Assembly (NCBI RefSeq): GCF_009806555.1
Contig: NZ_VUOK01000056.1
Coordinates: 31,581-95,580 of the forward strand
DNA from: Methylobacterium sp. 2A
GTDB lineage: Bacteria; Pseudomonadota; Alphaproteobacteria; Rhizobiales; Beijerinckiaceae
Reading direction: 5' to 3'
DNA: 64,000 nt
The notes beneath the pieces were generated by a model that saw only the letters and a list, made by a program, of their open reading frames with translations, was not told where the DNA came from and ran no database searches. Positions 45,455 to 53,600 of this stretch are shown one piece after another. The translations under genes were made by a program, and so were the position numbers. Numbering within the stretch: the stretch's first letter is position 1; each line of letters begins with the position of its first letter.

Positions 45455-46057
45455 ATGGCTCGCACCTTCGCCTACCTGCGCGTGTCCACCCTCGGACAAA
45501 CCACCGACAACCAGCGCCAGGAGATCGCCGCCGCCGGCTTCCAGGTCGAGCCGCAGCGGGTGATCACCGAGACGGTGTCGGGCAGCGTCGCCACCGACCA
45601 GCGCAAGGGGTTCGTGCGCCTGCTCGACCGGCTCGAGCGCGGCGACGTCCTGGTGGTGACCAAGCTCGACCGGCTCGGCCGCAACGCCATGGATGTCGGC
45701 GGCACGATCAGGCGCCTCGATGCGCTGGGTGTGCGCGTGCACTGCCTCGCGCTCGGCGGCGTCGACCTGACCAGTTCGACCGGCAAGCTGACCATGGGTG
45801 TGATCAACGCAGTCGCCGAGTTCGAGCGCGACCTCTTGATCGAGCGCACCCAGGCCGGGCTCGCCCGGGCGCGGGCCGAGGGTAAGGCGATCGGAAGGCC
45901 GGCGAGCCTGACGCCGGAGCGGCGGCGGGAAGCCGAGCGGCTCCTGCGCGACGGCCGGAGCGCCTCGGCTGTGGCGCGTGAGCTCAAGGTCGGCCGGACC
46001 ACGATCCGGCGCGTGCAGCAGACGATGCGCAGCCATGAGGTTTCCGCAACTCTGTAG
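45455..46057 (+). CDS. tniR: Serine recombinase (resolvase, TniR-like)
   Basis: The 200-residue small serine recombinase has the catalytic Ser in FAYLRVSTLGQTTDNQ, conserved Arg residues (KLDRLGRN), AEFERDLLIERT and a C-terminal Hin-like HTH (RSASAVARELKVGRTTIRRV). In Tn5053-like elements it resolves cointegrates at res. It is transcribed away from tniA. Confidence 0.93.
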   Translation: MARTFAYLRVSTLGQTTDNQRQEIAAAGFQVEPQRVITETVSGSVATDQRKGFVRLLDRLERGDVLVVTKLDRLGRNAMDVGGTIRRLDALGVRVHCLALGGVDLTSSTGKLTMGVINAVAEFERDLLIERTQAGLARARAEGKAIGRPASLTPERRREAERLLRDGRSASAVARELKVGRTTIRRVQQTMRSHEVSATL

Positions 46058-46359
46058 ATCGTGGCTGTTCATGGAGCACGGTGATCGATCCGTGCAGCCA
46101 AGCGAAGTCTACAGCGTAACTGGGACTGTGCGATATCTTTATCTACTTCCGCAAGGTTGCACGCGCCTCGAGGACTTTCACGTTGGGTAATTCGGTTTAC
46201 CAAGATGAATTTAAAAGCGGCACGCAGAGCTGATTAAGTGATCCGCTGACGACATGCGGACGGACGGCAGATGGGCAATTAGCCCGCGTGTGAAGCAACA
46301 CGAAGGCGTGACTTCGCTATCTTCAGGCCAATCAGGTCCTCACGGCGCTGACATACAGC
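46058..46359. other. Intergenic region after the resolvase
   Basis: About 300 bases, AT-richer in 46130-46240. No gene, terminator or transposon end could be identified. Confidence 0.4.
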
Positions 46360-46797
46360 TCAGGCTTGCGATCCGCCTCCTCTCTCCACGTCGACCTCTG
46401 CAGCAATCCGCGCGAGTTCCTCCGGGTGCCGGGCGACGACGCGGAGCAGGTTCGTCATCGGTCGGCTCGCGAGAACCTCGCCACTCTCATACTTTTGGAA
46501 GGCGCGCGGCCCCCCGCCGAAGATGTACCCGGCTCTCGCCTGTGTCAGGCCGAGTCGCTTGCGCAGGCGCACGACCTCGTCCGGGCCGGCGAGGTTCTCG
46601 ACTTCGGCCTTGAGCCGACTCAGCTCGCGATCCGAGACCCTCATGTCGGCGCGCGTATGGATGCTTTCACCGCTGGCGTCACAATACCAGCCGGGCATCG
46701 GGAACGTGCGCCGGCGTCCTTTGTACGTAATCGTGAAGGAACGAGTTGCGCGAACCATCGCCCTCCCGGTGACGTGGCAAAAAGGTGCCTCAACCAT
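46360..46797 (-). CDS. mqsA: MqsA-family antitoxin
   Basis: The 145-residue antitoxin has an N-terminal domain (FTITYKGRRRTFPMPGWYC) and a C-terminal Xre-type HTH with the MqsA signature (LRKRLGLTQARAGYIFGGGPRAFQKYESGE). In family members two CxxC pairs bind zinc; here they are reduced to CHVTG and CDASG, so zinc binding may be lost. The ATG at 46797 has AAGGA 8 bases upstream and overlaps the mqsR end by 8 bases. MqsA neutralises MqsR and represses the operon. Confidence 0.88.
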   Translation of the reverse strand: MVEAPFCHVTGRAMVRATRSFTITYKGRRRTFPMPGWYCDASGESIHTRADMRVSDRELSRLKAEVENLAGPDEVVRLRKRLGLTQARAGYIFGGGPRAFQKYESGEVLASRPMTNLLRVVARHPEELARIAAEVDVERGGGSQA

Positions 46798-47104
46798 TCC
46801 CTTTATCCTTGAACGACAGCAACACGAACTCAGTCACGACATCGGAACGGAACTTGACGAACAGCACACCTAATTCTGATGGGATGTGGTACACATCCTG
46901 CCATTCACGATGATTGTGGATGGATGTTACAGACTTGTAGAAATGCTTTCTCTTCATGCTACCGATGATGGCTGCCATCTCTGATGAACTCAGCCCCAGC
47001 TCTGCTGCCGTTCACAGCGCCGAACCGGCGACTTGGAAGGCAGGTGACACCGCCCAGGCCCGGACGCGCTCCAAGTCGTAAGCCGGCTTGCGCTTCTCTG
47101 ACAT
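46790..47104 (-). pseudogene. mqsR: MqsR-family toxin with in-frame TGA
   Basis: A 105-codon frame from the ATG at 47104 encodes MSEKRKPAYDLERVRAWAV, then after SAL a TGA (codon 31), then in the same frame TAAELGLSSSEMAAIIGS and the conserved MqsR C terminus KRKHFYKSVTSIHNHREWQDVYH, ending KDKGNG. MqsR is a ribonuclease of about 98 residues, so the frame is full-length apart from the stop. At this position relatives usually have Arg (ALRGAA-type), so a CGA to TGA change is likely. The fragment after the stop starts at an internal ATG (62 codons) but lacks the N-terminal fold. The antitoxin partner is intact. Confidence 0.8.
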
Positions 47105-47208
47105 GACTGTTCATACACCATAATGGTGTCGTTTCAAACCCAGCTTTGACCGTCTTCGGTCCGAACAGTCTGGCTGCTCTTAAAGCCAAGCTGTGGCAGG
47201 GTCGGTGC

Positions 47209-47637
47209 ATGCCGATCCGGCCCGAGCACCGCTTCTTCTACCCGATCGACTGGCCGCAGCTCTCGGCCATGATCCGCTTCCGGCGCGCCGGCGGCCGCTG
47301 CGAGGCGTGTAAGCGCCCGCACGGGCAGACCGTGTACCACCTCGGCGACGGCCGCTGGTGGGATGTCGAGGCCGGCGCTTGGCGCGATGGGCGCGGCAGG
47401 ATCGTGCGCGTGGCCACGGGCAAGGTCGACGTGCTCGCGCGCGTGCGCCGGACCAGGGTCGTGCTGGCGACCGCCCATCGCGACCACGACACCGGCAACA
47501 ACGCGGGAGCCAACCTCGCGGCCTTCTGCCAGCGTTGCCATCTCATCCACGACCGGCCCGAGCACCGGCGGCGTCGCTGGCTCACCCTGTTCCGGCGCAA
47601 GGCGCTCGGCGATCTGTTCCGAGGCCCCTACGCCTGA
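47209..47637 (+). CDS. HNH-type nuclease-like protein
   Basis: From the ATG at 47209 (AGGG about 8 bases upstream) the 142-residue protein contains a CEACKRPHG knuckle, then TAHRDHDTGNN, NLAAFCQRCHLIHD, which together match a zinc-stabilised HNH fold (beta-beta-alpha metal). The frame is open to 47146. HNH proteins of this size occur on plasmids and prophages as homing-, restriction- or repair-type nucleases; the target is unknown. It lies between the mqs locus and MucR copy 2. Confidence 0.7.
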   Translation: MPIRPEHRFFYPIDWPQLSAMIRFRRAGGRCEACKRPHGQTVYHLGDGRWWDVEAGAWRDGRGRIVRVATGKVDVLARVRRTRVVLATAHRDHDTGNNAGANLAAFCQRCHLIHDRPEHRRRRWLTLFRRKALGDLFRGPYA

Positions 47638-47776
47638 GGGGACGCGCCGGCCGCGCGTGAACGGGTCGAACACGGCAGCCGGCGCGCTCGCGAGCGGGAG
47701 CGTGAGGGCGCTCAACCGCCGCGATGGGCAAGAGGAGAAGTAACGCCGACACGGGGATCCGGATCCTCACGGACCG

Positions 47777-48295
47777 CTACGCCTCTGCGGCATCCTTGGC
47801 CTTGCGCGACCGTCCGGCACGCTTCGGCATCTCGGCGACAGGCGGCGCAGGCTCGGCGGTCGTCGTGGCCACCTTCTTGCGCTGGCTACCGAGGCCGGAG
47901 CTTCTGGCGAGCGCGGAGCGCTGCTCGGAGTAGCTCGGCGCGGTGGTCGGATAGTCGCGCGGCAGACCCCACTTCTCGCGATACGCCTCAGGGGTCAGAC
48001 CCAGCTTCGCGAGGTGGCGCTTGAGCGTCTTGTAGGGCTTGCCATCCTCGAAGCTGATCAGCGCCTCGTGCGTGATCGACTTCCGGATCTGGGCTGGCGT
48101 GGGTTTCTCGACCTCCGGAGTGGCAGGCGCACCGGATCTGCCTAGGCCGGTCAGCGCGGCGTGTGTGCTGGCGATCAGCGCAGGCAGCTCCGACATCGGG
48201 ACGCTGTTGTTCGTCACATAGGCGGAGACGAGCTCCGCCGTCTGCTCAGTGTGGTCGATCGCCCCAGCCTTCATCGTCACTGCGTTCTCGGCCAC
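47777..48295 (-). CDS. MucR/Ros-family regulator, second copy
   Basis: The 172-residue protein (GTG at 48295; an ATG at 48274 is the alternative) has the same plan as the gene at 14139: VTNNSVPMSELPALI, KPTPAQIRKSIT, DGKPYKTLKRHL, YREKWGLPRDYP, then a Lys/Ala-rich tail ending AGRSRKAKDAAEA. Again the zinc-binding Cys is Ser (ISFEDGK) and the second His is missing. It may silence genes of the mobile region or control transfer. Adjacent genes are not obviously linked to it. Confidence 0.9.
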   Translation of the reverse strand: MAENAVTMKAGAIDHTEQTAELVSAYVTNNSVPMSELPALIASTHAALTGLGRSGAPATPEVEKPTPAQIRKSITHEALISFEDGKPYKTLKRHLAKLGLTPEAYREKWGLPRDYPTTAPSYSEQRSALARSSGLGSQRKKVATTTAEPAPPVAEMPKRAGRSRKAKDAAEA

Positions 48296-48753
48296 GTCGC
48301 ACCCATTGATTGAAGACGGCGGGATATTCCGTCACCGCAACCGAAAGCGCAATACGCACCCCCCACAAAAGCACTGTGTTGCGCCTGAACCTCAATCATC
48401 GCACCCGACTGCACCCGCGTTTGTCAAGGCGTCTGCTGGGTGTGCAAAGACGACCGGCGGGGGAACTGAGCAAGGCCGATGCTACGGTCGACCGCCTGCT
48501 CCTCGCAACCGGCACGACCGGCGTCACCGGCCTCGTCAAGTCGCTTAGAGCCACCGAAGCTTTTTCTGCAGCGACGTTTCGGGTGCTCACCAACAGCTTG
48601 GCGGCGAGGGCTGCCCCGTTCCCGAGCGGTGTGACCTCGGTGTCCTGCCCGCATCCAAGTGCCCTCTGTAAGGAAGGCTCTGTGCTCCACCGTATCCGGT
48701 CGGCTTCGGGTGGGATGGATGCCTGAGGTCCGGTCTGCAGGCGGGAGAGCTAT
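48296..48753. other. Intergenic region
   Basis: About 460 bases with no supported gene. Frames of 138 codons (plus) and 210 codons (minus) cross it, but both lack ribosome sites and domain content. Confidence 0.4.
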
Positions 48754-49221
48754 ATGCCGATCAGCCGACGCCAGCTCGCCGCCTCGCTGCTCGCGTCCAC
48801 CCATATCGCCGAGCGGCACGCCATCGCGGCCTTCGTGGCAGACGCGGCGACACAACCGGCCCCCAACCCGTTTCCGGATACCAGCGTCGGAGCCGTGCGC
48901 CAGGTCTGGCGGCAGCGCACCGCGGAGTTTCAGTCGTTCGACATCAAGGCGGTCGGGCTCTCCTGCCTGCTCACGGCATTGTCCGGCATGGGCGTAGAGC
49001 AGGCGCTGGTGCAGGAGATCCTGCGCGCCGGCCCCCACACCGCCAACGTGTTTCACCGCGGCGACGGCTGTGACATCGTCGGTGCCGTGCTTTACGGCAA
49101 GCCGGGCGTCGGTCTGCCGGTTCTTCCGGTACCCAAAGCGGTGCGTTCAGCCCTCACCCGACAGTCCCGCGCTCACAGGTCAGCGGAGCAGCTCGATCTC
49201 TTCGCCCGGACGGAGACATGA
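48754..49221 (+). CDS. Hypothetical protein
   Basis: The 155-residue product has GGAG 7 bases before its ATG. It is helical and soluble (RRQLAASLLASTHIAERHAI, AVGLSCLLTALSGMGVEQALVQEIL) with a Pro/Val-rich turn and the C-terminal motif SAEQLDLFARTET, which resembles short C-terminal clamp- or partner-binding tails (QLxLF type) found in DNA-replication-associated proteins. No family is recognised. If that tail is a sliding-clamp motif, a role in DNA metabolism would follow, but this is speculative. Confidence 0.55.
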   Translation: MPISRRQLAASLLASTHIAERHAIAAFVADAATQPAPNPFPDTSVGAVRQVWRQRTAEFQSFDIKAVGLSCLLTALSGMGVEQALVQEILRAGPHTANVFHRGDGCDIVGAVLYGKPGVGLPVLPVPKAVRSALTRQSRAHRSAEQLDLFARTET

Positions 49222-49662
49222 TAAATAGCCCTGGATGCGCAGATCGACCGCGCCACCGTGTTTTCGATCCGCAGTACGGTTTGCAGAACTAACCCCAGCG
49301 GCGCTCGATGACGAGTGCGTGGGCCAGTGTCCATGCCGATCACGGTTTGCCAGGCGCCAGACGACGGCGGTGGAAAAGGGCTGTTCATACGGGCGGATCT
49401 GACGCTTCAAAAGATGGCGACCCAGCCGCTCCCCAATCCGCGAGTGCTCATCTCGGCAATGCGAGCAGTTACGAACGTGACGCTCGCGGCCTTCAATCCC
49501 GGGCTGCCATGGGCTCGACGCCGTCACCGTAGGCATGAGGCGGCAGCTCACGAAGAACCTCCGTAACCAAAAGGTCGAGCCTGCAGCCCGCCCCTTGTTC
49601 TCATGACGCGCTGCCATGACGATCCTGCTCCAGCAGGATTTCTTCTTGGCGGCGATAGCGCG
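49222..49662. other. Gene-poor region with a doubtful small frame
   Basis: About 440 bases. A plus-strand frame from 49333 to 49566 (77 codons; PITVCQAPDDGGGKGLFIRAD, then LPNPRVLISAMRAVTNVTLAAF) reads like protein but lacks a clear ribosome site; it may be a small gene or a remnant. Nothing else is seen. Confidence 0.35.
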
Positions 49663-50196
49663 CTACTTCTTGCGCCCAAATCGTGGGCCTTTCTTCTCAG
49701 CCGATGCTTCCTTGGCGCTCGCTTCGCCCTCCTGAGAGGCAAACGCCTCCTTGAGGACCGCCCCTAGCGAGCCCTCGATTGCAGGAGCTCCCTTGGCTTT
49801 GCCGCGACCTTTCGGCTGCGGTGGTGGCGGAGGTTCGGGATCGATGAGACTCGCCACCCGCGCGGCGATATCGGCGACGATTGCTGCGTCGGCGGTACCC
49901 TCATAGGTAACACCGCCGCCCTCCTGGTCGCGCGCCCGAAAGTCGAAGCTACGCACCTGGTTGATCACTGCGACTCCGTTCACCGCCCCGGCACTCACCT
50001 GCACGGCGAGGCCGGCCTTGCGCATACCCTCGGCAACCGTGTTGATCACCACGGCAACGACCATTCCATGCCGATTGACGGCCTCCTCTGTGAGGACGAG
50101 CCAGTAATGGCGGTCACGCATCTCCTTCCCGAGGGTCGGATTGGGGTCAAGCGAGTAGACCTCCCCACGTCGAGGAACGCGGGGGCCCAAGGCCAT
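49663..50196 (-). CDS. MazF/PemK-family toxin with C-terminal extension
   Basis: The 177-residue protein begins with the MazF fold signature PRRGEVYSLDPNP, then HYWLVLTEEAVN, MVVAVVINTV and VNGVAVINQVRSFD. This matches PemK/MazF endoribonucleases, which cut mRNA when freed from the antitoxin. The core ends near residue 120; the remaining 55 or so residues are Pro/Lys/Ala-rich (PPPPPQPKGRGKAKG, ending RFGRKK) and not part of the usual 110-residue toxin. It follows the antitoxin gene with a TGATG junction. Confidence 0.85.
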   Translation of the reverse strand: MALGPRVPRRGEVYSLDPNPTLGKEMRDRHYWLVLTEEAVNRHGMVVAVVINTVAEGMRKAGLAVQVSAGAVNGVAVINQVRSFDFRARDQEGGGVTYEGTADAAIVADIAARVASLIDPEPPPPPQPKGRGKAKGAPAIEGSLGAVLKEAFASQEGEASAKEASAEKKGPRFGRKK

Positions 50197-50540
50197 CAGC
50201 CCATCTCCTGCCCGAGCGCAGGCCCATCGAGCGCGCCCTCGGTGCCCGCATAGAGCTCGGGCAAGTGCTCCGCTCCCTCTAGCAGCTCAGCGAGCGTGTA
50301 GCGCCGCCGAAGCAGGACCGGCTGTACCTTCGGCTCGGCTACGAGCTTGCCATCCACCAAGCTCACCTCGACCTCGGCACCGGCTTCGATCCCGAGTTCC
50401 GCGAGGAAGTGGGTTGGGATTGAGAAAACGGTAGCGCCGCCCTGATGGCGAAGCTTGCGGAGCACACCCTTGCGCCTGACGCCGGAACCGCCAGAAACCT
50501 GGCGCCGGCGGGCCGCGGCACTGGCGGATGCAGTTTGCAT
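50196..50540 (-). CDS. AbrB/MazE-type antitoxin
   Basis: From the ATG at 50540 (AAGGAG 7 bases upstream) the 114-residue protein has an AbrB-type DNA-binding domain (GGATVFSIPTHFLAELGIEAGAEVEVSLVDGKLVA pattern, about residues 30-70) and a C-terminal tail (YTLAELLEGAEHLPEL) that probably wraps the toxin. The stop overlaps the toxin start by one base, so synthesis is coupled with antitoxin first. The AbrB swapped-hairpin domain should repress the operon. Confidence 0.85.
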   Translation of the reverse strand: MQTASASAAARRRQVSGGSGVRRKGVLRKLRHQGGATVFSIPTHFLAELGIEAGAEVEVSLVDGKLVAEPKVQPVLLRRRYTLAELLEGAEHLPELYAGTEGALDGPALGQEMG

Positions 50541-50690
50541 GGCTTGCTCCTTCGGCAGCAATATGTGCAACAGAAGTGAGACATTACAAGAGGCTTCGCT
50601 GCCACAACCCCGAGGGCTGAGCATGGCCTGCATCTAAAAGGGTTCTCGCGTGCGGATCGGCGTTAGCCCTCTTCGCTGATCGACATCGTT

Positions 50691-53600
50691 CTACCGCTCT
50701 CGGCCTTCGCGTACTGAGTGCGCGGGAGGGACCTGATGCACCATCCCACGATCCTGTCGCGTTCGCTCACTGCGTCGCCGCGTGCGGTCCTTTTCGTTCG
50801 GGACTGGATCGGCCAACACGACATGGCTTCCGTCCGGAAACAGCTCCAGGGGTACGGAACGGCGTACCGCCACGCGAGCCTTCGGCGCCTGCACCGTGCG
50901 CAAGACCGCGAGTATCCACGCTTCGAAAGCCTGGGTCTCCCCCTCGTCCGCTCGGGTATCGATCGCGAGATGCACGGCCGCATCCGGATGCCGCGCGACG
51001 ACGTGGGCGAGCGCGCTCCCGGTCTCAGGGCCATCGCCGTCCAAGCCGCAGATCAGGGCACGGTCCGGCTGCCCGTCCTGCTGATACAGGCTCAGAGCCT
51101 CGGCCTTCGTTCGAGCCACGTAGATCCGCTTCGGTGAGCGTCGATCCCCCAGTTGGATCAAACCCCTCGTACCCTGCTGCCCACTCTCTCCCAGCTCACC
51201 GGCTCCATCGGTCTGCTCGATCCCCAGGATGCGGCCGCTCCGATCCCGGCGAGCGAACGCCATCCGGCCTCGAGGATCGATCAGGACATCGGCGCGAAGC
51301 TGGTCCAGGGGCAGCGGCAGCGGACCCCGTATCGCGGTCGCGGCGGTCCGGATCTCGCGCCTCAGTCCCTGCCATAGGATCGCGGCGAGCCGGCTGATCC
51401 GCCCCTTCTGACCCAGAGTGTCCGAGGTGAACGGGATCGCGTGACCTGCTCGGCTCGGCCGCGGGACCGGGTACGCTGCAGGGGCGTTCAGGCGCTCCGC
51501 CATGCGCTGCCGCAACGCCTGAGGGGCCGGCGACGGTGTGGGTACCGAGGCCGGGGCGATCCCGGAGATCGCCCCCCTCCAGGATCCCGCACGCTCCAGT
51601 CCCATCCTGCCGCCAGTCCGTACAAGGATTGCGCGTGTTTGGACCGGCGCACCGCACCAGGTGCGCAGGTCGGTTCCGGCGAAGTCGGCGACGTTCGCCT
51701 TGCCGCCGCTGCTTGCGGAGGCCGACAAGAAGGCCTGCCGGATCTCGCTCTGGCCGATGGACGCGAACTTGGGGTGCGCAGCTTCCCGGCCGCCCGGCAG
51801 GCCGCGCTCCTCCGGTCGAACCCCGGAGCGCGCCGCCTCCAGCCGGTCCCGGATCCGGCCCGTGTCGACGTAGAGCCGCACCGTGCGCCGGTGCCGCGTC
51901 ATCGCCACGTACGTCGCCTCCGCGCCCGCACCGCGCAGGTCGGCGACGTACGCCTCGTCCACCGTCACGCCTTGCGCCGCGTGCGTGGTCATGGCGTAGC
52001 TGTGCTGAAGCTTTGGCACCTGCGGCTCGCCCGGTTTTCGGGACCCGACCAGCGCGCTCGACAGGGCGCTCAGCCGCGCTCCATTCTTGGCTAACCGCAG
52101 CGTCAGCACCGGATCGGTCGGATCGCCTGAGATCGCCTCGACCCGCGCCAGGTCGGCGTTGCGAATCTCCTGGTCGCCGATCTTCACGCTCTCCCCGAAT
52201 ATCACCTCGTCGCCGACCTTCAGGGCCAGCGCCTCGGCCCTACCACCGCCGCGCGGGATCGCGTCGATCTCCACGTCCTCCCCCTCCGGCAGGAGCCCGT
52301 CCTGCTTGAGACGGGCGCGGATCCGCGCGTTGAGCTCGCGTACGTCCTTGTTCCAGCCGGTCAGCACCGCCCGCGTCCGCTCCGCCCCGTCGGGATCGAG
52401 GCGGCTCTCGGCGTAGGCGTCGACCAGCGCCTGGACCGTGGCCTCGCGGTCCGTCCCCCAGGTGATCGCGCCGCCGCGGTCGTAGGCCTCCAACGCGCTC
52501 GCGGTCCAGCCCGCGGCGAAGTCGATGCTGGCCGCCCGCATCCAGGCCCCCTCCGCCTCGCTGCGCCCGCGCTGCCGTTGGATCTCGTCCATCCGGCTCG
52601 CGCCCAGCGCCCGGATCAGCAGCCGCATCGGCGCGCCCGCCGGCACCGGGACGAGCTGGCGCGTGTCGCCGCTCAAGACCAGCTTGGCTCCGGCCGCGGC
52701 CGCCGCCTCGAGCAGCGCGGCGAGATCGCGCGTGCCGATCATCCCGGCCTCGTCGGCGATCACGGTCGTCCGCGGCCCCAGCGCGATCTCGCCCTTGTCG
52801 ATCCGGTTGAGGAACCCTGTCACCGCCCGTGCCATCGTCTCGGGGGTGGCCGTGTCGGTCTGGATCACATCGACCGCCTTCCAGCTCGGCGCGATCACCC
52901 AGACTTCGCCACCGCTGGCCCGCACCGCCTCGGCGACGCTCCTCATCGCGTACGACTTGCCCGAGCCGGCGCTGCCCTCGACCACGCTCACCCCGTCGCG
53001 GTTGAGCGCGTGCCGCACCGCAGCCCGCTGCTCCGGGCGCAGGCTCGGCCGCTCTGCCAAGACCAGCGTCACCACCTCGGCCGGGACGAACGCCCGCTCG
53101 TCCTGCCGGGCGTAGGCCACGCGCAGCATACCCTGCTCGACAGCTATCATCGCGGGCGTCGCGTAGACGGGCCGGCCCTCGGCCGAGCGCCCGACCTCCA
53201 CCACCCGGCCGTCCTGGCGCAGGCGCTCCACCTGCTCCAGGATGGCGTCCGCCCCGGCCTCACATTGCAGTGCCTCGGCGGTCAGGCGCAGCAGCTCGCG
53301 CTCCTCCAGAACCGCCTGCATCTCGAGGGTCGCGGCGAGGCCGGCCTCCGCCAGGCGCTGCAGCCGCTCGGCGGGCGCGCGCCCCCGCGTATCGCGGACC
53401 CCGTCCGCCGCGATCTGCACCCCCTCGAACAGCGCCGCGCGCGTCCAGCCGGCCTGGACCAGCTGCCGGTCCCACTCGGCTTCCAGGCTCGCCAGCGGCG
53501 TCTCCCGGTCCTTGCCCGCCCGCGTGTCGAAGGCGGCGGCCTGGGCCGCGACCCGGTCGTCGGCCGTGTCGAACCCCTGCTCCCGTGCCACCCGCTCGAT

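Larger units (their letters stand above)
42935..46057 (-). mobile_element. Tn5053/Tn402-like transposition module (right end not found)
   Basis: The module contains tniA and tniB on the minus strand and a divergent serine resolvase with direct repeats between them. The left boundary is set at the TGTCGGCAATCCGACCGTTT motif 90 bases beyond the tniB stop, because Tn5053-type elements start with TGT and carry repeats at their ends. No inverted copy of the motif was found to the right of the resolvase, so the right boundary is only the resolvase end. tniQ is absent. Confidence 0.6.
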
